The notes beneath the pieces were generated by a model that saw only the letters and a list, made by a program, of their open reading frames with translations, made no database searches and was not told the origin of the DNA. This document shows positions 34,771 through 46,304 of a DNA stretch of 64,000 bases, piece by piece (position 1 is the first letter of the stretch; each line of letters begins with the position of its first letter). Position numbers and translations under genes: made by a program. The DNA lies in contig JACDOA010000004.1 of NCBI GenBank assembly GCA_017656335.1, forward strand, positions 1 to 64,000, in the 5' to 3' direction. Origin of the DNA: Thermosipho sp. (in: thermotogales) (lineage in GTDB: Bacteria; Thermotogota; Thermotogae; Thermotogales; Fervidobacteriaceae).

Positions 34771-35030
34771 TGATAATCTGTGCTGAAATGCAAAAAAAAG
34801 ATCAAAATAGTTTGTTTCATAATCAGATAACTTCATATTCTAGCAATAGTGTTTAAAAAAGCCTTTTTGTTAAAAGTTAAGACTAGGTTAGTTAAAACAA
34901 AATATCTGAATTATTGGTAGTAGAGAAATTATAATACATTGAAAAAATAATCATCTTGATTCATTTTCAATTATTTTTCGTCATTAACCATTAATGTTTA
35001 TTTATTTCGTTTTTCGAACAGAATTAATAC

Positions 35031-35060
35031 TTGACCAAGGGGGGTACTTTTGTGTATCAT
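35031..35060 (+). promoter_or_regulatory. Promoter of the ADP-ribosylglycohydrolase gene
   Basis: TTGACC (35031-35036), an 18-base spacer containing GGGGGG, and TATCAT (35055-35060). Confidence 0.6.
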
Positions 35061-35075
35061 AGTTAAGAACAAATT

Positions 35076-35089
35076 TGAAAACGATTTCA
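35076..35089 (+). promoter_or_regulatory. cre/LacI-type operator
   Basis: TGAAAACGATTTCA fits every defined position of the LacI/CcpA operator consensus TGWNANCGNTNWCA. It lies about ten bases after the expected transcription start, where a bound LacI-family repressor would block the gene at 35125. Confidence 0.5.
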
Positions 35090-35124
35090 TAATTTTAGTA
35101 AACTTACAAAGGAGGTTTCATTAG

Positions 35125-36423
35125 ATGTTGTTCGAAGATCCCAGAACTCTGTTAAAAGATGAAATAAAGCAACTTGAGGAAGAAGGTTTTGATACTTCCG
35201 AAGTTGTGGATTCTTTAAATTGGTATTTAATAATGAACAGGCATTTTGACATAAATGATGCAAGGTACTTCTTTTATGAAATACTTAAAGATCTTTCTAA
35301 AAGAGAAGAATTTGGTTATAACGAACCTTCTGAATGGGAAAAAATTGTTTCTGAAAGTTCTTTTGAAATCTATGAAGCACCAAAATTTTCAGAGAAGGAA
35401 TTGTTCAATAGAATTTATGGAGGCTTACTTGGAAGAGCTGCAGGTTGTATGTTGGGGAAACCTGTTGAAGGTTGGACAAGAGAAAAAATTCTTGAATACC
35501 TGAAAATAGCAGGAGAAGATCACTTGGAATATTACTTCCCAGCTATCGAAAATGATTCTGAAGAATTCAAAATATACTTCAAAGAAACATTGAGAAATAA
35601 TTTAAAAAAAGCAATCAGGGATGATGATCTTGATTATCCAATTATTAATTTGAAAGTGTTAGAAAAATACGGAACAAATTTCACTCCTGAAAATGTTGGT
35701 CATGTTTGGCTTGAAAATCTACCTTTTGGACTGGTTTACACTGCTGAGCGTGCTGCTTATAGGAATTTAGTTATGGGTTTTAAACCTCCAGAAACTGCTA
35801 CACACATGAATCCATATAGAGAATGGATAGGAGCTCAAATAAGAGGAGATATATTTGGTTGGATATCTCCTGGAGATCCAAAAAAAGCAATTAAAATGGC
35901 TTACGAGGATGCCAAGCTTTCTCATACAAAAAATGGAATATATGGTGAAATGTTTATTGCTGCTATGTTAGCAAATGCTTATATATATAATGATCCGAAA
36001 AAAATCGTGGAAGAAGGAATTAAATATATACCTAAAAATTCTAGACTCCATGAAGCCATAACGTTCGTTCTTAAGCTTTATGAAGAAACTTCAAAGTGGG
36101 AAAAAGCTTGGGAAAAAGTAATGGAAAAGTATGGAGATTATCATACAGTCCATACTATCAATAATGCCTGCTTTGTTGTTTTAGGACTTTTATATGGAGA
36201 AAAAGATTTTGGAAAAAGTATTTGTATAGCCGTTGAAAGTGGCTTAGATACAGATTGTAACGGTGCAACAGTAGGCTCTATTATGGGAATAATGCTTGGA
36301 GCTGAACACTTGCCAGAAAAATGGATTGATCCCTTGAATGATACTTTAGAATCGCTTGTTCCTGGGTTCCAAACTGTTAGAATTTCTTTCCTTGCGGAAA
36401 GAATTTTGAAGCTTTTAACTTAA
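35125..36423 (+). CDS. ADP-ribosylglycohydrolase-family protein
   Basis: 432 residues starting at ATG behind AAAGGAGG. The N-terminal about 95 residues are an extra helical region. The DraG/ARH fold then begins with IYGGLLGRAAGCMLGKPVEG. The C-terminal metal motif is SGLDTDCNGATVGSIMG, carrying the paired Asp ligands typical of the family. Members remove ADP-ribose from proteins or act on related N- or O-glycosides. Because the gene has a LacI-type operator, a sugar or nucleoside substrate is possible. It stands alone between two decayed regions with matching repeats, suggesting local insertion. Confidence 0.85.
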   Translation: MLFEDPRTLLKDEIKQLEEEGFDTSEVVDSLNWYLIMNRHFDINDARYFFYEILKDLSKREEFGYNEPSEWEKIVSESSFEIYEAPKFSEKELFNRIYGGLLGRAAGCMLGKPVEGWTREKILEYLKIAGEDHLEYYFPAIENDSEEFKIYFKETLRNNLKKAIRDDDLDYPIINLKVLEKYGTNFTPENVGHVWLENLPFGLVYTAERAAYRNLVMGFKPPETATHMNPYREWIGAQIRGDIFGWISPGDPKKAIKMAYEDAKLSHTKNGIYGEMFIAAMLANAYIYNDPKKIVEEGIKYIPKNSRLHEAITFVLKLYEETSKWEKAWEKVMEKYGDYHTVHTINNACFVVLGLLYGEKDFGKSICIAVESGLDTDCNGATVGSIMGIMLGAEHLPEKWIDPLNDTLESLVPGFQTVRISFLAERILKLLT

Positions 36424-36551
36424 TTTTACAAAGAAAAAAATTAACTAAGCATATAATTTAATTAAGGAACTCAAAAAATTATAAATTTAATTGGATGATA
36501 TAACGAAACATATTTTTTAATATTAAAAAAACGTTCAATTTTTGATTTTTT

Positions 36552-36597
36552 TCGAAAGTAGGTCATATAAAAAGACATTATTGACTTTTCAAATAAC
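36552..36597 (+). repeat. Direct repeat copy 2
   Basis: TCGAAAGTAGGTCATATAAA and following bases, including TTGACTTTTCAAA, match copy 1 at 34645-34689 with one single-base gap. The two copies bracket the ADP-ribosylglycohydrolase gene. Confidence 0.6.
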
Positions 36598-36663
36598 ATG
36601 GCTTTGATTGTATAAACAGCCTCTTGTCGAGTAGATTGGCAAATTAATTAAAATCAAACAAAT

Positions 36664-36714
36664 AAAGTGCTTGATTCCGATACTCTCTTGGAGTCAAGCA
36701 CTTTTGTCTTTTTT
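36664..36714 (+). terminator. Strong terminator-like hairpin
   Basis: A 15-base stem (AAAGTGCTTGATTCC with GGAGTCAAGCACTTT, one G-T pair) with an 11-base loop is followed by TGTCTTTTTT. It lies 240 bases after the ADP-ribosylglycohydrolase gene. Confidence 0.7.
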
Positions 36715-37135
36715 AGAATCTTGGGATTTTTTTGTTGTAAAAAGATATATATTTTATTATTTAATCCAATATTTATGTGTCAAATCACTTTTAATCAAAT
36801 GTTTCTTTCTTTGGCCTTTCTCTTTTTAATTTTCCTTTTCCATGAGAAGAGTAATAAGTTTTTTATCCTAAATATTATTCTACTTTCATTAATGCCTAAA
36901 AGAAATAAAATTTTTTTGAAAGATATTCATCAAAATAGAATCTAATAACTTCTTTCTTTAGAAGAATACTTCTTAAATTTTTGTCTTTTCTCTAGCAAAG
37001 AAACCTCTTTCGTTGGTTTTATTTTTCCACTTCTGGGGTATATTTTTTGTTTTTCATTTTTGGGGTTCGCTGTAGTAAATTATTTTCAATCCTTAAGGTA
37101 TCAAAATTTTTTAAAAGTTTGATTTTAAGTAATTT

Positions 37136-38041
37136 TTACTCAAAAAATGTGTTTAATATTTTGTTTTCAATAACTCTACTTTCATCAAAATCATCTAATT
37201 GTAAATACCACATCATAGTATTAATTGCAGCTTTTAATGGAATCATTCCAATAATTTCGGAATTTATAACTGGAACACCATAACGTGCAGCTTCACGTTT
37301 AATAGTTTCAAATACTCTGAAAATGGGACTTTTCTTGTAATTAGTTAAGTTCATAGAAACTTGAACCATCCCTTTTTCTTTAAGTTCAACACCTATTGCC
37401 TTAACATATCTGAATCCACCACTAATGTGTCTTACAGCTTTAGCAATTTTATTAGCAATTTCAATATTTTTTGTTCCGAGGTTTACATTAAATGCAATTA
37501 AATATTCTCTTGCACCAACAGCTACAACACCTGCAGTTGGATGGACTTTATCAGGTCCAAAATCGGGTTTCCATTTTGGATTTTTAATTTTTTCAAAAAA
37601 TCCTTCAAATTCTCCTTTTCTAATATTTGCAAGATTTTCTCTTTCAGAAGAAGTTGCTGATTTCTCATAAAGGTAAACTGGAAGATTTAATTCTTCAGCA
37701 ATTCTTTTACCAACTCTTCTGGAAATTTCAATGCATTCTTTCATATCTATATTCATAACAGGAATAAACGGAATAACATCTACAGCCCCCATTCTAGGAT
37801 GTTCTCCTTTATGATCCCTTAAATCAATTAATTCAACAGCTTTTTTAGCCATATCAAATATAGCTTTTTCTATTTCTTCTGGCTCTCCAACAAGTGTAAC
37901 AACAGACCTGTTATGGTCAAAGTCCATTGACCAGTCAAGAATCTTTACACGACTATATTTCTCAGCTTCCGCCAAAATTTCTTTAACAATATTTTCTCTT
38001 CTTCCTTCACTAAAATTGGGAACACTCTCTACTAGTTTCAT
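37136..38041 (-). CDS. ftcD: Glutamate formimidoyltransferase
   Basis: 301 residues, the formiminotransferase domains only, without the cyclodeaminase part. The start MKLVESVPNFSEGRR and the conserved segments DHNRSVVTLVG and HKGEHPRMGAVDVIPF (catalytic His) identify the family. It transfers formimino groups from formiminoglutamate to tetrahydrofolate in histidine breakdown. No other hut genes are nearby, so in this organism it may serve one-carbon metabolism. It is the last gene of the long minus-strand string, ten bases after the phosphatase. Confidence 0.93.
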   Translation of the reverse strand: MKLVESVPNFSEGRRENIVKEILAEAEKYSRVKILDWSMDFDHNRSVVTLVGEPEEIEKAIFDMAKKAVELIDLRDHKGEHPRMGAVDVIPFIPVMNIDMKECIEISRRVGKRIAEELNLPVYLYEKSATSSERENLANIRKGEFEGFFEKIKNPKWKPDFGPDKVHPTAGVVAVGAREYLIAFNVNLGTKNIEIANKIAKAVRHISGGFRYVKAIGVELKEKGMVQVSMNLTNYKKSPIFRVFETIKREAARYGVPVINSEIIGMIPLKAAINTMMWYLQLDDFDESRVIENKILNTFFE

Positions 38042-38051
38042 CTTATCCCTC

Positions 38052-38793
38052 CTAAATCATTGTAAATTCTAAAATTTTATTGGAAATACCTGGATTGGCA
38101 AAAATAAAACTTCCTTTTTCTAATGGATTTGGTTCATTACCGGATAAATTTAGAATTTTACCTTCTGCTTCTTTAACAATCAAGAATGCTGCTGCTATAT
38201 CCCATGGATTTGCATTTTTGGAAATAAAAAAATCAAATTTTCCCGCACCAACATAACAAGCTGAAATAGCAGCACTTCCTAAAATTCTAATTCTCCTAAC
38301 TTTATTCTCAATTTTGGAAATAAATAATCCTGTGAAATTGTTTGAAAAACCAACACTTCCAACAGTTTCTTCTAATTTAGTTTTACTTTTTATTCTTAAC
38401 TTTTCACCATTTAAATATGAACCCTGATTTTTAATTCCGACAAACATCTCATTTAAAACAGGCGAATAAACAACACCAAAAACAGGCTTTTTTCGTTCAA
38501 AATAAGCAATTGAAATTGCAAAATTAGGGAGTCCATGAATGTAATTTATTGTTCCATCAATTGGATCAATTACCCACAAATTTTCTGCATTTTCAAAAAC
38601 TCCCTCTTCAGCTAAAATACCATCATTAGGAAAGTGATTTTTAATACTGTCAATAATTATTTTCTGAGCAATTTTATCGTGTTGAGTGACAAGATCTGAA
38701 AAACTTGACTTTTGTTTAACTTCTTTAGTGTCACCCCAATACTGCATCAAATAATATCCTACTTTTCTTGATATTTTTATAGTCAGATCTAAT

Positions 38794-38801
<8 letters not shown>
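38052..38801 (-). CDS. Inositol monophosphatase family phosphatase
   Basis: 249 residues. Metal-binding motifs: EEGVFENAENLWVIDPIDGT (the E and DPIDGT ligands) and the C-terminal WDIAAAFLIVKEAEG. Thermophile members hydrolyse inositol-1-phosphate and fructose-1,6-bisphosphate, and in Thermotogales they can take part in di-myo-inositol phosphate synthesis; the exact substrate is not visible. It overlaps the PBP gene by eight bases. Confidence 0.92.
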
Positions 38802-42500
<3,699 letters not shown>

Positions 42501-42518
42501 ATTTTTATTTCCTTTCTT

Positions 42519-43463
42519 TTAAATTTTTAAATATAGACTTGAAGCTTCTGTAAGAGAATAGCTATCAAACATTAAATCACTTTCTGTGAGTATTCTTTCA
42601 ATTTTTAGATTTTTGTTTCCATAAGCAAAAAACCAGCTTTCGTATTTTTTGGGATAGAAAACCTTTTTAATTTTCAGTTTTTCTATTAATTTTTTAATAG
42701 CTCTAGTTTTGACCATATCACCAAAACTTGGGTGATAAGGTCCAGCAACAATTTGAGATTTTTGAGATTCTGGAACAAAATAACCTAAACGAATAATTAA
42801 TACATTTTTAGCAAGTGAAAGAATTAATTGTTCAGAACATATATCCACAGCATCTTCAATTTCTAAAGGTTTAAATTTACCTAAAACAAAATCTTTTTCA
42901 AGTTGTGTGTTTTTAAAAATAATTGTTGGATGAATTCTAAAAAATTTTACATCTAATTCTATGAGTTTTTTTAAAGAATTAAAATCTTTTTGAAAGTTAT
43001 CTTCCGGTAATCCTACCATTAAATGAGCAGAAACAATAAATTTTTTTTCTAAAAGAGTTTTGATCGCATTGATGTTATCATTAACAGTATGGCCTCTTAA
43101 AGATGCTTCTAAGACATCATCATACATACTTTGAATTCCAAGTTCAACAGTTTTTACATTGTAGTTTTCAAGTATTTTAACAACTTCATCATTGATTTCA
43201 TCTGGCCTTGTAGAAATCCTAATTGGAATATCAGGAAAATATTTTCTTACAAAACCTAAATATTCAATTTGTTTTTTCAATGACATACCTGTAAACGTTC
43301 CACCATAAAAAGCAATTTCGGATGGAAGATTATGTTTAAAATATTCAAATTGATTTTTTAGATCTCTGAAAGAAGGCATTTTTTCCCCAGTCATCGAAAA
43401 TTGGTTGCAAAACTTGCATCTGTGTTTACAGCCAGCATTAGGGAGAAAAATAGGTAAAATCAC
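42519..43463 (-). CDS. Elp3-like radical SAM protein
   Basis: 314 residues. The cluster motif is GCKHRCKFCNQF (CxxxCxxC), very near the N-terminus. AFYGGTFTG is the SAM-binding GG motif, and HLMVGLPEDN is typical of the Elp3/MiaB-like branch. There is no acetyltransferase domain, so it is the short COG1243-like form found in many anaerobes. The function is unknown. Its start overlaps the end of the yqeY-like gene by four bases. Confidence 0.85.
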   Translation of the reverse strand: MILPIFLPNAGCKHRCKFCNQFSMTGEKMPSFRDLKNQFEYFKHNLPSEIAFYGGTFTGMSLKKQIEYLGFVRKYFPDIPIRISTRPDEINDEVVKILENYNVKTVELGIQSMYDDVLEASLRGHTVNDNINAIKTLLEKKFIVSAHLMVGLPEDNFQKDFNSLKKLIELDVKFFRIHPTIIFKNTQLEKDFVLGKFKPLEIEDAVDICSEQLILSLAKNVLIIRLGYFVPESQKSQIVAGPYHPSFGDMVKTRAIKKLIEKLKIKKVFYPKKYESWFFAYGNKNLKIERILTESDLMFDSYSLTEASSLYLKI

Positions 43464-43897
43464 GAGAGTAGTTCCTTCACCACCTTGCTAACCAAAGAAC
43501 CATCTGCTTTTCCTTTAACTTTTGCCATAACTTCTTTCATAACTTTACCAAAATCTTTTGGAGTTGCATTAATCTCATCAATTGTTTTTTTGACGATTTC
43601 TCTTATTTCTTTTTCAGAAAGCATTTTGGGAGCATATTCTTTTAAAATTTCTAATTCCTCTTCTTCTTCTGCAGCTAAATCTTCACGATTAGCATTTTTA
43701 TATGCTTGTATCGATTCTTGTCTTTTTTTCATTTCTTTTAAAATAATTTTTTCAACTTCGTCATCGGTAGCAATTCCCATTTTCTCAACTTCAAAGTTTT
43801 TTATTGCAGAATTCAATAATCTAAGAACTCTGGTTTTTATTTCATTTCTTTCTTTCATTGCCTGTTTTAGATCTTCAGATATTTTTTCTTTTAACAA
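43460..43897 (-). CDS. GatB/YqeY-domain protein
   Basis: 145 residues covering the YqeY family: LKQAMKERNEIKTRVLRLLN near the start and DFGKVMKEVMAKVKGKADGS near the end. It resembles the tail domain of GatB, which positions misacylated tRNA. Its role is not established. It is tightly packed with neighbours. Confidence 0.92.
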   Translation of the reverse strand: MLKEKISEDLKQAMKERNEIKTRVLRLLNSAIKNFEVEKMGIATDDEVEKIILKEMKKRQESIQAYKNANREDLAAEEEEELEILKEYAPKMLSEKEIREIVKKTIDEINATPKDFGKVMKEVMAKVKGKADGSLVSKVVKELLS

Positions 43898-43902
43898 TTT
43901 GA

Positions 43903-44862
43903 TTACCTCCTTTCAAAATTTTTAAATAAATTATTAGCAGCTTCAAAATTGGCTTCTTTGTTGTATCCTCCTTCTTGTACAAACAAAATAGGAATATTGA
44001 TAGCAATCAATTTTTCACCTATTTTTTTAAAGGCATTTCCATCGAGATTAAAATAACCCATATGATCATCAGAATGAATGTCATATCCTAATGAAACAAT
44101 TAAAACTGATGGCAAGAATTTGGAAATGATTTCTAAGGCTTTATCCAGTGTAGGTTCATATTCTTTCCATGTTATATTTCCTTTTAAGGGAAAATTAAAA
44201 TTAGTTCCAGAAGCTTTTCCAGTCCCTATTTCATCTTCAAAACCACTAATCCATGGAAAATATAACTCAGGACTTCCATGAATTGAAACATATATTATAT
44301 TTGGATCTTCATAAAAAATACTTTGAGTTCCGTTTCCATGATGAAAGTCTAAGTCCAAAATGCATATTCTTTCTTTTATAATTGAAAAAATATATTTTGC
44401 AGCAATTGCAGCATTATTGAAGTAACAATAACCACCAGCCAAATTACTTGTTGCGTGATGTCCAGGCGGTCTGGTTAAAACATAAACATGTTCTTTGTTT
44501 TTAAGAAGTTCATCTGCACCTGTAAGGGTGGCATAGAATGCATTAATTGCCGCGTCGAAAGTGGAGAATGTGATTGGGGTGCCTGAATCGAGAATTCTAT
44601 CTTTGAGAAAAACCTCAGGCAAGTATTCTCCATCTTTTGCCTTTTCAGAAAGTTTTTTTAAATGTTCTACATACCATTTAGGATGAACAAAATATATATA
44701 ATTGAGAGGGTAATCTTTTATTGAAATCTTTTCGTGATTAGTTTCCATGTATTCAATAACTTTTTCAAATCTCGAAGGAATTTCAGGGTTTTTAACAATT
44801 TTTCCGTGATCAATTTCTAAAGTAGGAACATAAAATTCATTAAGTTGGGAAACGAATTTCAT
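43903..44862 (-). CDS. Histone deacetylase/AcuC-family amidohydrolase
   Basis: 319 residues of the class II arginase/deacetylase fold. Zinc and charge-relay motifs are RPPGHHATSNLAGGYCYFNN, LDLDFHHGNGTQ and SLGYDIHSDDHMG. Bacterial members deacetylate small molecules such as polyamines or proteins. With the ornithine/lysine decarboxylase at 16391, an acetylpolyamine substrate is conceivable, as inference only. It starts two bases from rpiB. Confidence 0.92.
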   Translation of the reverse strand: MKFVSQLNEFYVPTLEIDHGKIVKNPEIPSRFEKVIEYMETNHEKISIKDYPLNYIYFVHPKWYVEHLKKLSEKAKDGEYLPEVFLKDRILDSGTPITFSTFDAAINAFYATLTGADELLKNKEHVYVLTRPPGHHATSNLAGGYCYFNNAAIAAKYIFSIIKERICILDLDFHHGNGTQSIFYEDPNIIYVSIHGSPELYFPWISGFEDEIGTGKASGTNFNFPLKGNITWKEYEPTLDKALEIISKFLPSVLIVSLGYDIHSDDHMGYFNLDGNAFKKIGEKLIAINIPILFVQEGGYNKEANFEAANNLFKNFERR

Positions 44863-44863
44863 A

Positions 44864-45301
44864 TTATTCCTCCAAAGTTTTTATTTTGTTGACTCTTCTT
44901 TCGTGTCGGCCACCTTCAAAAGTTGAGTTTAGAAATGCATCCAGAATCCATGTTGCTAATTCAAAACCAATTAATCGACCAGGTAAAACCAAAACGTTGG
45001 CATTATTGTGTTTTCTTGCTAATCCGGCCATTTCTGGCATTAAGCAAAGAGCTGCTCTAATTCCCTTTATTTTATTTGCCGCAATTGACATTCCAATTCC
45101 AGTTCCGCAAATTAATATTCCAAAGTCAACTTTATTTTCATTAATTAATTTTCCAACTTCAATAGCAAAATCTGGATAATCAACACTTTCTGAGCTATTA
45201 GTTCCAACATCTATTAAATCGATTTTTTTAGAAATAATATGTTTTTTTAAAGATTCTTTAAGTTCAAATCCTGCATGATCAGAACCGATTGCAAGTCTCA
45301 T
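44864..45301 (-). CDS. rpiB: Ribose-5-phosphate isomerase B
   Basis: 145 residues. MRLAIGSDHAGFELKESL is the family start. The catalytic cysteine lies in GILICGTGIGMSIAANK, and HNNANVLVLPGRLIG completes the site. It interconverts ribose-5-phosphate and ribulose-5-phosphate. GGAGGTG precedes the ATG. Confidence 0.96.
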   Translation of the reverse strand: MRLAIGSDHAGFELKESLKKHIISKKIDLIDVGTNSSESVDYPDFAIEVGKLINENKVDFGILICGTGIGMSIAANKIKGIRAALCLMPEMAGLARKHNNANVLVLPGRLIGFELATWILDAFLNSTFEGGRHERRVNKIKTLEE

Positions 45302-45324
45302 TTTTCAACACCTCCATGAATTAA

Positions 45325-45927
45325 TTATTCGTAAATTCTTATAATGCCAACCAACTTTCCAATAACTCGTACTTCCTTAGCTGAACAAATTATTGGTTCC
45401 ATACTTTTATTTTCTGGAACTAATATAACCTTATCATCTTTTAAATAAAATTTTTTTAAGGTAATCTTATCTTGATAAACAACCGCAGCTATTTGGCCAT
45501 TTGAAACTTTATATTGTCTTTTTAATATTACAAAATCACCATCTAAAATATGGGCATCTATCATACTATCTCCTTCGGCCTTCAAAGCAAAGTAATCTCC
45601 AAACCCCTTAATCATTCTTATGGGAATTTCTATTTCTTCATCAATTTCCTCAAACATTTCAATTCCTTGACCTGCAGCAATTTTTCCTTTTACAGGAACA
45701 CTTATACTTTCAGGTCTTTTAGTTAAAGTTATAGAGCGCGATCTATTTGGGTTCCGAGTTATATATCCTTTTTTCTCTAAAGCCAGCACATGAATATGAG
45801 CTCCTCTTGGTGTAAGTTTAAAATGTCTTGCGATATCTCTAATGGAAGGAGAATAACCATTTTGTTGAATAAAAGATGTAATAAAATCCAATACTTTTTT
45901 TTGTTTTTTAGTAAGATGTTGCGTCAT
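45325..45927 (-). CDS. lexA: LexA repressor
   Basis: 200 residues. N-terminal winged helix (about 1-65), self-cleavage site Ala85-Gly86 (GKIAAGQGI), and the Ser121 (AEGDSMIDA) and Lys158 (DKITLKKFY) catalytic dyad. It represses the SOS regulon and cleaves itself on RecA filaments. Its start overlaps the archease gene by four bases, so there is no separate promoter region in which an autoregulatory SOS box could sit. Confidence 0.95.
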   Translation of the reverse strand: MTQHLTKKQKKVLDFITSFIQQNGYSPSIRDIARHFKLTPRGAHIHVLALEKKGYITRNPNRSRSITLTKRPESISVPVKGKIAAGQGIEMFEEIDEEIEIPIRMIKGFGDYFALKAEGDSMIDAHILDGDFVILKRQYKVSNGQIAAVVYQDKITLKKFYLKDDKVILVPENKSMEPIICSAKEVRVIGKLVGIIRIYE

Positions 45928-46304
45928 ACATCAAACACCACCTTTGTGTATAAATAATCATTAATTTTCTCAATTTTTAATTTATGATATGTTAGAGCCT
46001 TAAATTTTTCGCCTTCTAGTTCTTTGTAAGAGCAAAATTCAGTTATGTAAAAATTATCATCTTTCCAAATTTTCACAGGGAAATATCCTAAATCAATCGC
46101 AGCAATCCAATCATTTACTATATCAAAAACACCATCCTCGTCCTCATTTATTAAATAATTTTGCGCCGATTTATTGTCGCAATTAATGTTTTTTGGCTTA
46201 TAATTTTTCTTGAGTATTTGTAAAATATCTTTTAAAAGTTCCTCGAAACTTTTTGCTTTAATCTCAAAAGCTACATCAGCCGTATGATTTATTTCTTTGA
46301 ACAT
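45924..46304 (-). CDS. Archease
   Basis: 126 residues. The family start FKEINHTADVAFEIKAKSFEELL and the acidic metal-binding residues (Asp in HTADVAFE, DWIAAID and a C-terminal acidic residue before the last strand) are visible. Archease activates the RNA ligase RtcB. No rtcB is in the window. It overlaps gyrA (TAATG) and lexA. Confidence 0.88.
   Translation of the reverse strand: MFKEINHTADVAFEIKAKSFEELLKDILQILKKNYKPKNINCDNKSAQNYLINEDEDGVFDIVNDWIAAIDLGYFPVKIWKDDNFYITEFCSYKELEGEKFKALTYHKLKIEKINDYLYTKVVFDV

Larger units (their letters stand above)
34428..35030. other. 600-base gene-free interval with repeat and IS traces
   Basis: It contains the minus-strand promoter at 34461, direct repeat copy 1 (34645-34689), a hairpin (34692-34709) and a short transposase-like coding trace. 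From about 34800 to 35030 I see only AT-rich sequence with stops in all frames. Confidence 0.6.
36424..37135. other. 700-base gene-free interval
   Basis: It holds direct repeat copy 2 (36552-36597) and a strong terminator hairpin (36664-36704). Downstream to 37135 it is T-rich sequence whose frames are short and low in complexity. Minus-strand frames around 36880-37010 have a Lys/Arg-rich character interrupted by stops, possibly old transposase, but I could not identify it. Confidence 0.55.

Noticed and set aside
36667..36945. 92-codon plus-strand open frame
   Set aside because: It starts inside the terminator hairpin, has no ribosome site, and its product is low-complexity Phe/Leu/Ile sequence from T-rich DNA.
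37047..37283. 78-codon plus-strand open frame
   Set aside because: It overlaps the end of ftcD in antisense and has no ribosome site.
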